64,000 nucleotides of DNA from UBA1227 sp963629305 (GTDB taxonomy: Bacteria > Bacillota > Clostridia > Oscillospirales > Acutalibacteraceae): positions 29,508 through 93,507 of the forward strand of contig CAVGIJ010000006.1 in NCBI GenBank assembly GCA_963629305.1, in the 5' to 3' direction. The position numbers and the translations under genes are program-made. Under the pieces are notes generated by a model, which was given only the letters and a program-made list of their open reading frames with translations, made no database searches and was not told the DNA's origin. Each line of letters starts with the position of its first letter. The stretch's first letter is position 1. Below, one piece after another: positions 54,979-63,682 of this stretch.

Positions 54979-55434
54979 TTATTTTATTTTCTCATTATCC
55001 TCGCCTTTATCGGCACTTTCAGCCTTCTTTTCTTTGAAAACGAAGAATTTATCATAAACAAATTCAAGGGTAAGATTGAAAGCCATTGTAACCGCAAGGA
55101 CAATGTACTCATTCGTCCCCTTGGTTTCGGCAAAATAGTTTCCGATAGTCGTTGAAAGCGGAGTAAATACCGCATAAAAAGCAGCGACCTTAAGCATTGC
55201 AATAGGTACATTGGTAGCCGACTTAAAAGTAATTTTTCTGTTAAATGTAAAATTCCAAAGAACCGAAAGCACGAGTGCAGTAAGATATGACGGCCAATAC
55301 GGCAATGTAAGCGCTTCATTCATAAGAGCGAATGTCAGAGCCTGTATTATTCCGGCTGATGCTGAAAACAATGCAAATTTAATCGCCTGACCGAGTGTTT
55401 CGTTTTTTCCTGTATCTTTGATTTCTTTTCCCAT
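54979..55434 (-). CDS. GtrA-family membrane protein
   Basis: A 151-residue protein with four membrane helices. Family features are the N-terminal QAIKFALFSASAGIIQAL, NFTFNRKITFKS after helix 2, and the C-terminal NLTLEFVYDKFFVFKE. GtrA proteins are thought to move or present undecaprenyl-linked sugars. ATG at 55434 with GGGG upstream. It follows the phosphodiester glycosidase gene by 19 bases, so co-transcription is likely. The tail is Lys/Glu-rich. Confidence 0.82.
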   Translation of the reverse strand: MGKEIKDTGKNETLGQAIKFALFSASAGIIQALTFALMNEALTLPYWPSYLTALVLSVLWNFTFNRKITFKSATNVPIAMLKVAAFYAVFTPLSTTIGNYFAETKGTNEYIVLAVTMAFNLTLEFVYDKFFVFKEKKAESADKGEDNEKIK

Positions 55435-55453
55435 AAGTGATAACACCCCTTTT

Positions 55454-56734
55454 TTATTTCAAAACAACCCATGCATCCGCAATAGGTCTGGTTTTGTGCT
55501 TAAGTTCACTGTCAACAGGATCGTTTATTATTCTGTATGCTGTTGACCATCCGTCTGTTTTTGCATCGGGATTTATTTTAAGTGCCTCTTCTGACGGCAT
55601 AACCATAACCGTCGATGTGCCTCCGTCGAGATTGGCCGCATTTACCGCACCGTAGTTTACCATAATGGTTGCAAGGTCACCCATATCCGCTCCCTTGCTT
55701 CTTGTAGCGTTTGAATTTACAACAAGAAGAAGCACCGTGCCGTCAGCGCGTTGCCCTATGGCAGTTCTTGCGGCAAGTCCCCAGCCGCCGTTTCCGGAAA
55801 CATACGATGATTTACCGTTTACAACAAGGAACGGCCCCCAAGAAACCGCATCACGTATACCTTGGTTTATTGCTTCTTCGGCAGTTATGTCTTTTATGAG
55901 ACAAAGTACATCGTCCTCATTAAAACCTATAAGACCGCCGCCGGTGTAGCCGTGAAATCCATTGTCGGTTATTATTTTTCCGTCAGCTATCGTTATCCCG
56001 CCCGGAGTACCTCCGTCGCTGCATGCACCCGGATCATAAAATCCCGCTCCGTTTATACCGAGATAGGCATCTTTAAGCTCAGCCATTTTGGTTACATACT
56101 GACCCATGGTTCCAAGCTTATTGGTATACGCCACCGTCACTTTTGACGGGTCAAATACGCATGCAAGGTACGCATCCTGGCCGTTTACCGTAAGCTTTAT
56201 TATTTCATATGCGTCAGTTTGTGCAACAACTCCGTCTGTCATTCCGTCATCTTTGAGCGGTTCAATGTAGTTTGTTTTTTCGTCCTTTATAAGATCTTCA
56301 TCAGTCGTCTCATCAACTTCTTTTACGTAGTTGTTTGCCTGAACTTTTTCAATCTCCTCATCACTGTAAAACCACTTGCAATAGTGCTGATGACTCATCG
56401 TGGACATGGCGGTGGAAATAAGCCAGTTACGAAATCCCGAAAACGGACCGTAGAGAAGAAATATAAAGCCCACGCAAAGCACAATAAATACTGCCGCAAG
56501 TACCCGCACGACCTTGTTTTTAAGAGCTTCTCTGTCTGTAAACTTCATACACAGAAGATAAATTACAAGAGACAAAACAACAACGGACATGGCAATGTAT
56601 ATGATCATGCTAAGCGTTGCATTTATAAGCAGATTGCTGTGAAATGAGATAACAAGCAAAACTGCAAATACGGGAATTAAAAATAAAGATATATAACTCA
56701 TTGCAGATGCGGTTTTCAGGATTTTCCGCCTCAT
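55454..56734 (-). CDS. Membrane-anchored phosphodiester glycosidase (NAGPA domain)
   Basis: A 426-residue protein. Three hydrophobic segments occupy residues 10-115, followed by an acidic stretch and a C-terminal NAGPA domain (about 180-425). The motifs GINGAGFYDPG, GGITIADGKII, SWGPFLVVNG, ARTAIGQRADGTVLLLVV and NAANLDGGTSTVMV are typical. The family removes sugars from phosphodiesters, for instance on wall or exopolysaccharide, and the domain probably faces outside. GGAGGC precedes the ATG. Paired with GtrA downstream, which supports an envelope glycan role. Confidence 0.85.
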   Translation of the reverse strand: MRRKILKTASAMSYISLFLIPVFAVLLVISFHSNLLINATLSMIIYIAMSVVVLSLVIYLLCMKFTDREALKNKVVRVLAAVFIVLCVGFIFLLYGPFSGFRNWLISTAMSTMSHQHYCKWFYSDEEIEKVQANNYVKEVDETTDEDLIKDEKTNYIEPLKDDGMTDGVVAQTDAYEIIKLTVNGQDAYLACVFDPSKVTVAYTNKLGTMGQYVTKMAELKDAYLGINGAGFYDPGACSDGGTPGGITIADGKIITDNGFHGYTGGGLIGFNEDDVLCLIKDITAEEAINQGIRDAVSWGPFLVVNGKSSYVSGNGGWGLAARTAIGQRADGTVLLLVVNSNATRSKGADMGDLATIMVNYGAVNAANLDGGTSTVMVMPSEEALKINPDAKTDGWSTAYRIINDPVDSELKHKTRPIADAWVVLK

Positions 56735-56810
56735 ATATATTGCCTCCGTTCGCCATAATACTTCTTTATTCTACTACATAGTGTATTTTGTAGCAAGAAA
56801 AAGGCATAAA

Positions 56811-56845
56811 AAACTCCCGTTTTTTATAAAAAATCGGGAGTTTTT
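56811..56845 (-). terminator. Terminator downstream of the ferredoxin gene
   Basis: AAACTCCCG then an A/T stem and CGGGAGTTT; ACTCCCG/CGGGAGT flank a TTTTTT/AAAAAA inner stem. It ends the minus-strand AOR unit and lies before the glycosidase gene start. Confidence 0.82.
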
Positions 56846-56885
56846 TTTTAATTTAATTTTCCTGCAAATCCGTTTGGCAAAAATT

Positions 56886-57266
56886 TCAGGCAAGATACTC
56901 AACAAGAATTGCATTTTTCTTGCATTTGGTTGCACAGTATCCGCATTGAATACATTTCTTCTGCGAGATAACATGAGGATTCTTCACTGTCCCTTCAATA
57001 GCATCTGCGGGACAATTTCTTGCGCAAAGAGTACAGCCTATACAATTTTCTTCAATTATTGATACCTTTCGGATTTTTTTCTGTCCGACAAAAGGTGAGA
57101 TTGCGCTTACGGGGCAAATATCCATGCACTGACCGCAACCGACACATTTGTCCTCGGGTATTTCATATCTGTGTTCATCCGGATGTGCTTTTGGGATGTC
57201 GAATGGACAAGCAAAGAAGCAAGCACCGCAACCAACACATTCTCTTCTGTCAATCACATATGCCAT
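56886..57266 (-). CDS. Four-cluster ferredoxin-type protein
   Basis: A 126-residue protein with four cysteine blocks: ECVGCGACFFACPFD, KCVGCGQCMDICPV, NCIGCTLCARNCPA and KCIQCGYCATKCKK. Each fits a 4Fe-4S ligand pattern, although the last lacks the closing Pro and is Lys-rich. This is a polyferredoxin subunit suited to carry electrons for the neighbouring aldehyde:ferredoxin oxidoreductase (AOR-MoaD-like-ferredoxin order, 15-base gap). GAGGTG precedes the ATG. Confidence 0.88.
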   Translation of the reverse strand: MAYVIDRRECVGCGACFFACPFDIPKAHPDEHRYEIPEDKCVGCGQCMDICPVSAISPFVGQKKIRKVSIIEENCIGCTLCARNCPADAIEGTVKNPHVISQKKCIQCGYCATKCKKNAILVEYLA

Positions 57267-57281
57267 AATAACACCTCCGCA

Positions 57282-57524
57282 TCAACCGCCTGAAGCGGGT
57301 GACATAAGCCACACTTCATCGCCATCATGGAGAGCAAATTTTTTCTTTGAAATACGTGTGCCGTTTACAAATACTATGGCATCCCCGAATCCGAATGTTT
57401 CCGCATCGGGAGCACTTTTTATGTTTAGAGCCTCAAAAGCCTCTTCAACTGTTGATACATCACAATCAAGTTCCTTGACTTTAGAGCCAAGTCTTATAAC
57501 GCCGAATGTTTTAACCTTTACCAT
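57282..57524 (-). CDS. MoaD/ThiS-like sulfur-carrier protein
   Basis: An 80-residue beta-grasp protein ending in Gly-Gly (WLMSPASGG), the residues that are adenylated and thiocarboxylated in this family. It also has FVNGTRISKKKFALHDGDEV, a typical block. Start at the ATG 57524 with AAAGGGGAG 8 bases upstream; the TTG at 57530 is less likely. Located between AOR and the ferredoxin, it probably helps make the tungstopterin cofactor for AOR. The E1-like MoeB/ThiF gene is not in the window. Confidence 0.85.
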   Translation of the reverse strand: MVKVKTFGVIRLGSKVKELDCDVSTVEEAFEALNIKSAPDAETFGFGDAIVFVNGTRISKKKFALHDGDEVWLMSPASGG

Positions 57525-57541
57525 AATCAAACTCCCCTTTC

Positions 57542-59461
57542 TCAGTACGCATACGGATAATCCTCAACGGAAGGAATATCTATACCCAGTCTTTTAAGAA
57601 CTTTACGTGTAGGTGCCCCATTATTCCACTGTCTGTTTGAATAATAGGACTTGAGCATTTCATCTAAAGGAACCTTGGTTTTCGGATTGTCGGGATCCTG
57701 AAGAGTATCTGTAAGTTTCTTTGGGAGTTTATCGGCACCCGGTTTCTGACCGAGTACCATATTTGCAACACGTTCAGTGTTATAACCGCGCTCACCGACA
57801 GTAAGAAAGTCACCGAGCGTCATTTTCATTCCGGTTGAAAGTTCAATTGCCTTTGTGTGCGGAATGAGAGGAATGTAAAGCTGCAAAACCTTGCCAAAAT
57901 GATTCATAACCTTTATGACCGGGCCGAGATGTGGCATAGCCCATGTTACAACCTTTGTTATTGGTGCATTCGGATGATCGAATACGTACCCGGGGAATAC
58001 CGGATAACTTGTAAAGAGGCAGACTCCTGCAGCCGAAATTGCCTCCATAAGATTTTGGAACATAACACAAAGTGCGCCCTTGCCGCTTGGAGTAAGCGAG
58101 TCAATATCAAGGCCGAGACCCTCAATGAATACGAGATATCCGGCATTGAGATGGCATCCTCCGCGGTTTGAAGTTGCATATCCGAGGCCCTGACCCACAG
58201 CTTTTCGAGGCTCATAAGCAGAAAGTTCCATACCTTTTGACTGAATGGCAAAATCCATTCCCCCGAATTTGTCAGCCATTCTCTTTGAGCCGTTGGCAAG
58301 TTCGTCTCCGGCGCCCTCTCTGTGAGCGATGTCGTGAATCATCTGTGTTATGTTGTCATTCTTTCCAAAATGAAGGCCACTGTCATAAAACCCTTTTTCA
58401 TTAAGTTCCATTGCAAAAGCAATGGTACCTGCGGTCGAGATAGCATCCATACCCATCTCATCTATCTCATAGTTCCATTCAATGATTTTTTGCAGATCAT
58501 TGTTGAGAATATTCGGTCCCATAAGACCTAGGATTTCAAGTTCCGGACCCTTGACATCTTTTCCGTTTATTTCGCAACGACGGGTACACTGCATAACGCA
58601 TGTCGTACATCCGCTGTTTCTGAGCAATTTTGTTTCCGAAAGAGTCTCACCGGATACCATGTCAAAATCTTCAAAGTGGCCCTTTGTAAAATTTTTAGTT
58701 GCAAGCAGACCGCGTGCTTCCATCGGGCTTACAAGTCCCGCCGTTCCGAGTACGGGAAGTTGACGTCCGGAAACAGGATGCTTTCTCATCGTCTTTGTCC
58801 ACTTCTTGCAAAGTTTTCGAAGTTCGGGCTCGCTTGCGATTGACGGATGTTTAAAACCTTTTGCTGTAACGGCTTTTATCATCTTGTCACCAAATACCGC
58901 ACCTACGCCGCCCCTGCCCGAGCAACGTTCTCCGGACAAAACTGCCGAATAATAAACCTTATTCTCCCCGGCAGGGCCGATGACAAGTTTTGCGACATCC
59001 TTCGGCAATGCGTCCTGTGCCGGAGTACATTCCATACCCCAAAGTTCGGTCGCATCCATAAACTCAACATCATCTTCCGTGATGTGTATACGCGTCGGAG
59101 TCTTTGCTTTACCTGTTATGACACAGCCATCATAACCGCAGCGTTTTAACATGAGTCCGAAATCTCCGCCGCTGTTCGACGAGGTAATGATACCTGTAAG
59201 CGGTGAGATAGTGGAAATGTTAAAACGCGACGAGCTGGGCACACCGCAGCCTGTCAAAGGACCTGTTGTAATAACAATCCAGTTGTCCTCGTCAAAAGCC
59301 GTCATTCCCTTTTTTATGTGGTGATAAAGAATGTCACCGGCCATTATTTTTCCGCCGATGGTTCTCTCCCTGTCTTCATCACTCCACGGGAATTCTCCGA
59401 ATGTCCTGTTCGTAAGGTCAATTTTCAGGACCTTACCCATGTAACCACCATAACTAGACAT
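57542..59461 (-). CDS. aor: Tungsten-type aldehyde:ferredoxin oxidoreductase
   Basis: A 639-residue AOR-family protein that oxidises aldehydes to acids, or the reverse, with reduced ferredoxin. N-terminal tungstopterin domain: YMGKVLKIDLTNRTF, GGKIMAGDILYHH, GPLTGCGVPSSSRFNIST and ERCSGRGGVGAVFGDK. The 4Fe-4S ligands are C-x2-C-x3-C in NSGCTTCVMQCTRRC, with a later Cys in AAGVCLFTSYPVF. The substrate range is unknown. It begins the AOR-MoaD-ferredoxin unit. The start ATG has GGGAG 14 bases away, a rather long spacing, so the ATG at residue 8 is an alternative. Confidence 0.92.
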   Translation of the reverse strand: MSSYGGYMGKVLKIDLTNRTFGEFPWSDEDRERTIGGKIMAGDILYHHIKKGMTAFDEDNWIVITTGPLTGCGVPSSSRFNISTISPLTGIITSSNSGGDFGLMLKRCGYDGCVITGKAKTPTRIHITEDDVEFMDATELWGMECTPAQDALPKDVAKLVIGPAGENKVYYSAVLSGERCSGRGGVGAVFGDKMIKAVTAKGFKHPSIASEPELRKLCKKWTKTMRKHPVSGRQLPVLGTAGLVSPMEARGLLATKNFTKGHFEDFDMVSGETLSETKLLRNSGCTTCVMQCTRRCEINGKDVKGPELEILGLMGPNILNNDLQKIIEWNYEIDEMGMDAISTAGTIAFAMELNEKGFYDSGLHFGKNDNITQMIHDIAHREGAGDELANGSKRMADKFGGMDFAIQSKGMELSAYEPRKAVGQGLGYATSNRGGCHLNAGYLVFIEGLGLDIDSLTPSGKGALCVMFQNLMEAISAAGVCLFTSYPVFPGYVFDHPNAPITKVVTWAMPHLGPVIKVMNHFGKVLQLYIPLIPHTKAIELSTGMKMTLGDFLTVGERGYNTERVANMVLGQKPGADKLPKKLTDTLQDPDNPKTKVPLDEMLKSYYSNRQWNNGAPTRKVLKRLGIDIPSVEDYPYAY

Positions 59462-59497
59462 AAGTACTTTTCATCTCCCTTATTAAATTTTCAAAAA

Positions 59498-59519
59498 AGT
59501 TTACATCAATTTGTAAACT
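59498..59519. repeat. Inverted repeat upstream of aor
   Basis: AGTTTAC - 8 bases - GTAAACT, about 37 bases before the aor start. It may be an operator; no regulator gene is adjacent to aor. The rest of the 176-base spacer is A/T-rich, with the copA terminator. Confidence 0.4.
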
Positions 59520-59546
59520 ATACATAAATATTGTACAAAAAAATAA

Positions 59547-59570
59547 CAACCTTATCAACAAATAAGATTG
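59547..59570 (-). terminator. Terminator of copA
   Basis: CAATCTTAT / ATAAGGTTG (with G-T pairing), a 6-nt loop and a following TTATTTTTTT on the minus strand. Confidence 0.6.
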
Positions 59571-59637
59571 TCATTTTTATAACTATAAGAAATGTTCATT
59601 TAAAGAAATTGTTCATAAAATACCATTAAGAAAGTAT

Positions 59638-59838
59638 TTATACCACTTTATACCCCTTTTCCTCAACGGCTTTTTTCAGTTTTCCCATATCAATTTCCTT
59701 GTTAAGAGTGATAACTGCCGTACCTTTTTCATGGCTCACTTCGGCAAAATCCACTTCCGAGAATGCCTCAAGAGTTTGTTTCACGGCTGCCTCACAGTGG
59801 CCGCACATCATACCCTCTATTTTCATTGTCTCTGTCAT
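59638..59838 (-). CDS. copZ: CopZ-like copper chaperone, internal start within copA
   Basis: The last 66 codons of copA form a complete CopZ (MTETMKIEGMMCGHCEAAVK ... KGYKVV) whose ATG at 59838 has a perfect AAGGAGG 8 bases upstream (59847-59853), inside the longer copA frame. There is no stop between the two, so one mRNA could give both the fusion and a free chaperone. CopZ normally delivers Cu(I) to CopA. Internal initiation is inference. Confidence 0.5.
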   Translation of the reverse strand: MTETMKIEGMMCGHCEAAVKQTLEAFSEVDFAEVSHEKGTAVITLNKEIDMGKLKKAVEEKGYKVV

Positions 59839-62277
59839 ATTTTTTTCCTCCTTAAAATTATGTTCAAAAGAATCAATACCCGTGATCTGTTTTCCTTTAG
59901 CCTTATCATGCTTTGTTGAATGAATATTCGCAAGGTTGAGCCTCAATGCATTTGATACTACACAAAAGCTTGAGAGACTCATAGCGGCTGCACCGAACAT
60001 CGGATTAAGCTGCCAGCCGAGAAGATTGATAAATACACCTGCTGCGAGCGGTATTCCGAGTGAATTGTATACAAACGCCCAGAACAGGTTTTCCTTTATG
60101 TTTGTGAGCGTGCGGCGCGAAAGACGTATGAGCGCAGGTACATCTGAAAGTCGGCTGTTCATAAGCACGATGTCGGCCGCATCAATGGCGACATCGGCGC
60201 CGTTTGACACAGCAACACCCGTGTCCGCGATTGTGAGTGCCGGTGCATCGTTGATACCGTCACCGACCATCATTACTCTGCCCTTTTCCTTCAGTGCACT
60301 GACAACAGACCCCTTTTGCTCCGGCATAACACCCGCAATAACGTCTGTTATACCTACGCTTTCCGCTATTGCCTTTGCAGTGCGTTCGTTGTCTCCGGTA
60401 AGCATTACCGGCGTAAGGCCGAGATTTTTCATTTCGCTTATTGCCTGTCTGCTGTCATCCTTGACGGTATCGGCAACGGCAATAACACCCAATAAGACAT
60501 CTCCTTTTGAGAAAAACAATGGTGTTTTTCCCTCGGAAGCAAGGCGTCGGGACAAAGCCTCAGTTTCATCGGATACTTTTGTTTTTGTTTTAATGAAGTT
60601 CAAATTTCCGCCGCGTATAAGTATATTTCTCTTTGCAAGTTGATTTTTAAGAGAGGCCGAAACAGCTTCTGCACCGAGTTCTTTAAGTGTCTTACCCTTT
60701 TCAGACAAATCAACGTTTTTTTTGTCGTGTAAGTCGCTCGCAATCGTTGCCATCAGGCCATTTCCGGGCACTATACTAACCTCTGTAAAGTCAACGCCCT
60801 TTACTTCATTCTCTTCTCCCGCCTTAACAATTGCCCTCGCAAGCGGGTGTTCACTCATTTTTTCTATACCTACGGCGTTTTCAAGCAATTCTTTTTCTGT
60901 AATTCCCGCATCTTTATTCGGTATTATGTCGGTTACTACGGGCTCGCCTTTGGTTATTGTTCCGGTTTTATCAAGAACCACAATGTCCGTCTTTCCGGCA
61001 ATCTCAAGTGACTCGGAAGTTTTGAAAAGTATACCGTTTTTAGCACCGACTCCGTTGCCGACCATTATCGCAACCGGAGTTGCAAGTCCGAGAGCACACG
61101 GACAACTTATTACAAGTACCGAAATACCGCGTGCAAGCGCAAATCCCGCTTCTTCACCTACCGCAAACCACACAACAGTTGCTATAACCGCTATGGTCAT
61201 TACAACCGGTACAAAGACCGCTGAAACTTTATCTGCGATTTTGGCAATAGGCGCCTTTGTCGCAGCCGCATCCGACACCATTTTTATTATCTGTGAAAGT
61301 GTGGTGTCTTTTCCGACGCGCGTAGCCTTGCACTTTACGTATCCGTCAGCTACTAAAGTTCCGGCATATATAAGATCACCCGGGCCTTTATCCACCGGTA
61401 TACTCTCACCGGTCAGCGAAGACTCATCAACAGATGTATGTCCGTCAACGATTTCACCGTCAACAGGTACACGCGCACCGGTCTTGCATATAAAAACCGT
61501 TCCCGGTTCAACTTTTGATACACCGACGGTTTCCTCTTTTCCGTCTTTTTCTATGAGTGCCGTCATAGGAGCAATCTTCATGAGACCTTTAAGTGCAGAT
61601 GTCGTCTTTCCCTTTGATTTTGCCTCAAGTGTTTTACCGACAGTTATAAGTGCCAAAATCATGGCAGCGGATTCAAAGTAAAAGTCGTGAAGATAATCGT
61701 GAGCGAGAATTACATTGCCGGAAAGTTCAGCCGTTATCTGATAATAAAGTAAAAATGCGCTGTATATGAATGATGCCGACGAACCGAGTGCCACAAGCGT
61801 ATCCATATTCGGTGCGCCGTGAATAAGCCCACGAAAACCGTTTATAAAGAATTTACGGTTTATTATCATCACTATGAGTGCGAGCACAGCCTCCATGATA
61901 CCCATGATCATCGGACTGTTCATCATAAATGACGGGATCGGCAAATGCCACATGGTATGACCCATGGAGATGTACATGAGCAAAAGCACAAATCCAACAG
62001 ACCATATAAGCCGTCTCAAAAGCTTCGGTGTTTCGGTATCTTTCAGATCATCCACAGGTGAAGATGTCTCATTATCGTCACCCTTAAGTGATGCACCGTA
62101 CCCCGCATCCTTTACTGCTTTAATTATCTCCTTTGACTTTGCCGTACCCTCTACACCCATTGAATTTGTCAGAAGGCTGACGGCGCAGCTCGTAACTCCG
62201 GGTACGCTGCTCACTGCCTTTTCCACTCTCGCCTGACAAGCGGCACAACTCATACCCGTAACTTTATACTGTTCCAC
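59638..62277 (-). CDS. copA: Copper-exporting P1B-ATPase with a C-terminal CopZ-like domain
   Basis: An 879-residue Cu(I) exporter. N-terminal heavy-metal domain (GMSCAACQARVEKA, residues 8-21), eight membrane helices, TGES, the metal motif SCPCALGLATP, the phosphorylation site DKTGTIT and GDGINDAP. Unusually, after the last helices comes a Lys-rich linker and a complete second metal-binding domain (GMMCGHCEAAV, residues 814-879) in the same frame. The start is GTG with AGGTGA upstream. It follows csoR by 31 bases and both are under the CsoR operators. Standard Firmicutes CopA is about 800 residues with CopZ encoded separately. Confidence 0.94.
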   Translation of the reverse strand: MEQYKVTGMSCAACQARVEKAVSSVPGVTSCAVSLLTNSMGVEGTAKSKEIIKAVKDAGYGASLKGDDNETSSPVDDLKDTETPKLLRRLIWSVGFVLLLMYISMGHTMWHLPIPSFMMNSPMIMGIMEAVLALIVMIINRKFFINGFRGLIHGAPNMDTLVALGSSASFIYSAFLLYYQITAELSGNVILAHDYLHDFYFESAAMILALITVGKTLEAKSKGKTTSALKGLMKIAPMTALIEKDGKEETVGVSKVEPGTVFICKTGARVPVDGEIVDGHTSVDESSLTGESIPVDKGPGDLIYAGTLVADGYVKCKATRVGKDTTLSQIIKMVSDAAATKAPIAKIADKVSAVFVPVVMTIAVIATVVWFAVGEEAGFALARGISVLVISCPCALGLATPVAIMVGNGVGAKNGILFKTSESLEIAGKTDIVVLDKTGTITKGEPVVTDIIPNKDAGITEKELLENAVGIEKMSEHPLARAIVKAGEENEVKGVDFTEVSIVPGNGLMATIASDLHDKKNVDLSEKGKTLKELGAEAVSASLKNQLAKRNILIRGGNLNFIKTKTKVSDETEALSRRLASEGKTPLFFSKGDVLLGVIAVADTVKDDSRQAISEMKNLGLTPVMLTGDNERTAKAIAESVGITDVIAGVMPEQKGSVVSALKEKGRVMMVGDGINDAPALTIADTGVAVSNGADVAIDAADIVLMNSRLSDVPALIRLSRRTLTNIKENLFWAFVYNSLGIPLAAGVFINLLGWQLNPMFGAAAMSLSSFCVVSNALRLNLANIHSTKHDKAKGKQITGIDSFEHNFKEEKNMTETMKIEGMMCGHCEAAVKQTLEAFSEVDFAEVSHEKGTAVITLNKEIDMGKLKKAVEEKGYKVV

Positions 62278-62308
62278 AGTATCACCTCACAATCAGAAAT
62301 TTTGCATG

Positions 62309-62617
62309 TTATTTCATAAGTTTCTGAAGAGTCGCAACAAGATCATCAACCGTATCTGTCTTGCCGGCTTTTATGTCATCGGTTACGCAGGTTTTTATGT
62401 GCGTTGCAAGCAATTCCTTGTTAAACGCGTTAAGCGCAGCATTTGCCGCCGCAACCTGAGTAATGATGTCGGTACAATAGGCGTCCTTTTCAAGCATACC
62501 CTTTATGCCGCGTATTTGACCTTCAATTCTGTTAAGACGATTCATAAGAGCCTTTTGCTCTTCATCATCTCTGTGTTTTGTTCTGTTCTGACAACAGCAC
62601 TGCCTTGTCTCTGCCAA
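62309..62617 (-). CDS. csoR: Copper-sensing repressor CsoR
   Basis: A 102-residue helical repressor. The Cu(I) ligands follow the C-H-C pattern: Cys in DAYCTDII, His and Cys in LATHIKTCV. The core KALMNRLNRIEGQIRGIKGML is the family hallmark. I choose TTG at 62617, 8 bases after GGGAG; earlier codons overlap the promoter at 62664-62692. Extra Cys triplet RQCCCQN near the N-terminus. First gene of csoR-copA. Confidence 0.92.
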   Translation of the reverse strand: MAETRQCCCQNRTKHRDDEEQKALMNRLNRIEGQIRGIKGMLEKDAYCTDIITQVAAANAALNAFNKELLATHIKTCVTDDIKAGKTDTVDDLVATLQKLMK

Positions 62618-62642
62618 AATCACCACTCCCAAAACTCGGTAT

Positions 62643-62692
62643 ATACCCTCATGGGGTATTTTGATTGTATACCCCCACCCGGTATTTGTCAA
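62643..62692 (-). promoter_or_regulatory. csoR-copA promoter with two CsoR-type operators
   Basis: TTGACA (62687-62692) and TACAAT (62664-62669) on the minus strand, 17 bases apart. Palindromes ATACCCCCACCCGGTAT (62669-62685) and ATACCCTCATGGGGTAT (62643-62659) match the CsoR operator form ATACCC-N5-GGGTAT; the first fills the promoter spacer, the second covers the start region. Confidence 0.8.
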
Positions 62693-62711
62693 CATCCCTT
62701 TTACATATTTA

Positions 62712-62739
62712 TTGACAATGTATCCCGACATGATAAAAT
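62712..62739 (+). promoter_or_regulatory. Predicted sigma-A promoter of the TtcA-like gene
   Basis: TTGACA (62712-62717) and TAAAAT (62734-62739) with a 16-base spacer, 30 bases before the ATG. It is divergent from the csoR promoter, about 20 bases away. Confidence 0.6.
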
Positions 62740-62769
62740 GTGTAGGTAATTTACGAAAAGAGGAAAACC

Positions 62770-63621
62770 ATGAAACGTGAACTCACTGAAGAACAGCTTA
62801 TAGAACGCAGCATAATAAAAAAATATCGCAAAGAGCTGTGGAATCCGTTCATAGCAGCTGTAAAGAGATATGAACTTGTAAACGAGGGCGATAAAATTGC
62901 AGTGTGTATCTCAGGCGGAAAAGATTCTATGCTTCTTGCAAAGCTCATGCAGCAACTCCACAAATGTTCAGATGTACCGTTCGACGTTATTTTTCTCTGT
63001 ATGGATCCGGGCTACAATCCCGAAAACCGCAGACAAATTGAAATGAATGCGCAGAAGCTCGGAATCCCAATTACTTTTTTTGAAACAGATATCTTTAGTG
63101 TTGCCAACAAGACCGAAAAAAATCCGTGTTATCTCTGCGCGCGCATGAGACGCGGACATCTCTACAGCGAAGCACAAAAACGCGGCTGCAACAAAATAGC
63201 TCTCGGCCATCATTTTTCAGATGTCATAGAGACCACGGTGATGGGTATGTTCTACGGTTCACAACTTCAGGCTATGCCTCCGAAACTCAGAAGTACAAAT
63301 TTTCCGGGCATGGAGCTCATACGTCCCCTTTACTGCGTACACGAAGATGACATCATTGCCTGGAAGAATTACAACAACCTGAAATTTCTCCAATGTGCCT
63401 GCCGTTTCACAGAGCAGTACGAAAACTCCGATGACGGCATAGGACACTCTAAACGTCAGGAAATAAAAGCCCTCATAAAAGAGCTCAAAAAAACAAACCC
63501 CAACATAGAAAAGAGTATCTTTTCAAGTATACACAACGTATGTCTCGACACCATGGTAAATTACAAAAGCAAAGGCGTTGAACACACATTCACGGAACGT
63601 TTCAACAACAACGATAAGTAA
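62770..63621 (+). CDS. TtcA-like PP-loop ATPase (tRNA thiolation family)
   Basis: A 283-residue protein with the PP-loop CISGGKDSMLLAKL (about 43-56), a CYLCARMRRG motif (CxxC, about 121-124) and a GHHFSDVIETTVMGMFYG segment, as in TtcA-type enzymes that add sulfur to tRNA C32. The later pair CACRF is further toward the C-terminus. In Firmicutes related proteins are not always true TtcA, so the substrate is uncertain. AAAGAGGA precedes the ATG. It diverges from csoR and has its own terminator. Confidence 0.82.
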   Translation: MKRELTEEQLIERSIIKKYRKELWNPFIAAVKRYELVNEGDKIAVCISGGKDSMLLAKLMQQLHKCSDVPFDVIFLCMDPGYNPENRRQIEMNAQKLGIPITFFETDIFSVANKTEKNPCYLCARMRRGHLYSEAQKRGCNKIALGHHFSDVIETTVMGMFYGSQLQAMPPKLRSTNFPGMELIRPLYCVHEDDIIAWKNYNNLKFLQCACRFTEQYENSDDGIGHSKRQEIKALIKELKKTNPNIEKSIFSSIHNVCLDTMVNYKSKGVEHTFTERFNNNDK

Positions 63622-63630
63622 ATAAAAAAG

Positions 63631-63668
63631 TAAATGCCTCAAGGCTTAGACCGGCCTTGAGGCATTTA
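63631..63668. terminator. Bidirectional terminator
   Basis: A 15-bp stem TAAATGCCTCAAGGC / GCCTTGAGGCATTTA with an 8-nt loop between the TtcA-like stop and the convergent Rpn-like stop. Confidence 0.9.
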
Positions 63669-63682
63669 TTTATAATAAATTA

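Noticed and set aside
62618..62731. 38 extra N-terminal residues on csoR
   Set aside because: They overlap the promoter and operators; the TTG at 62617 with GGGAG upstream gives a normal CsoR length.
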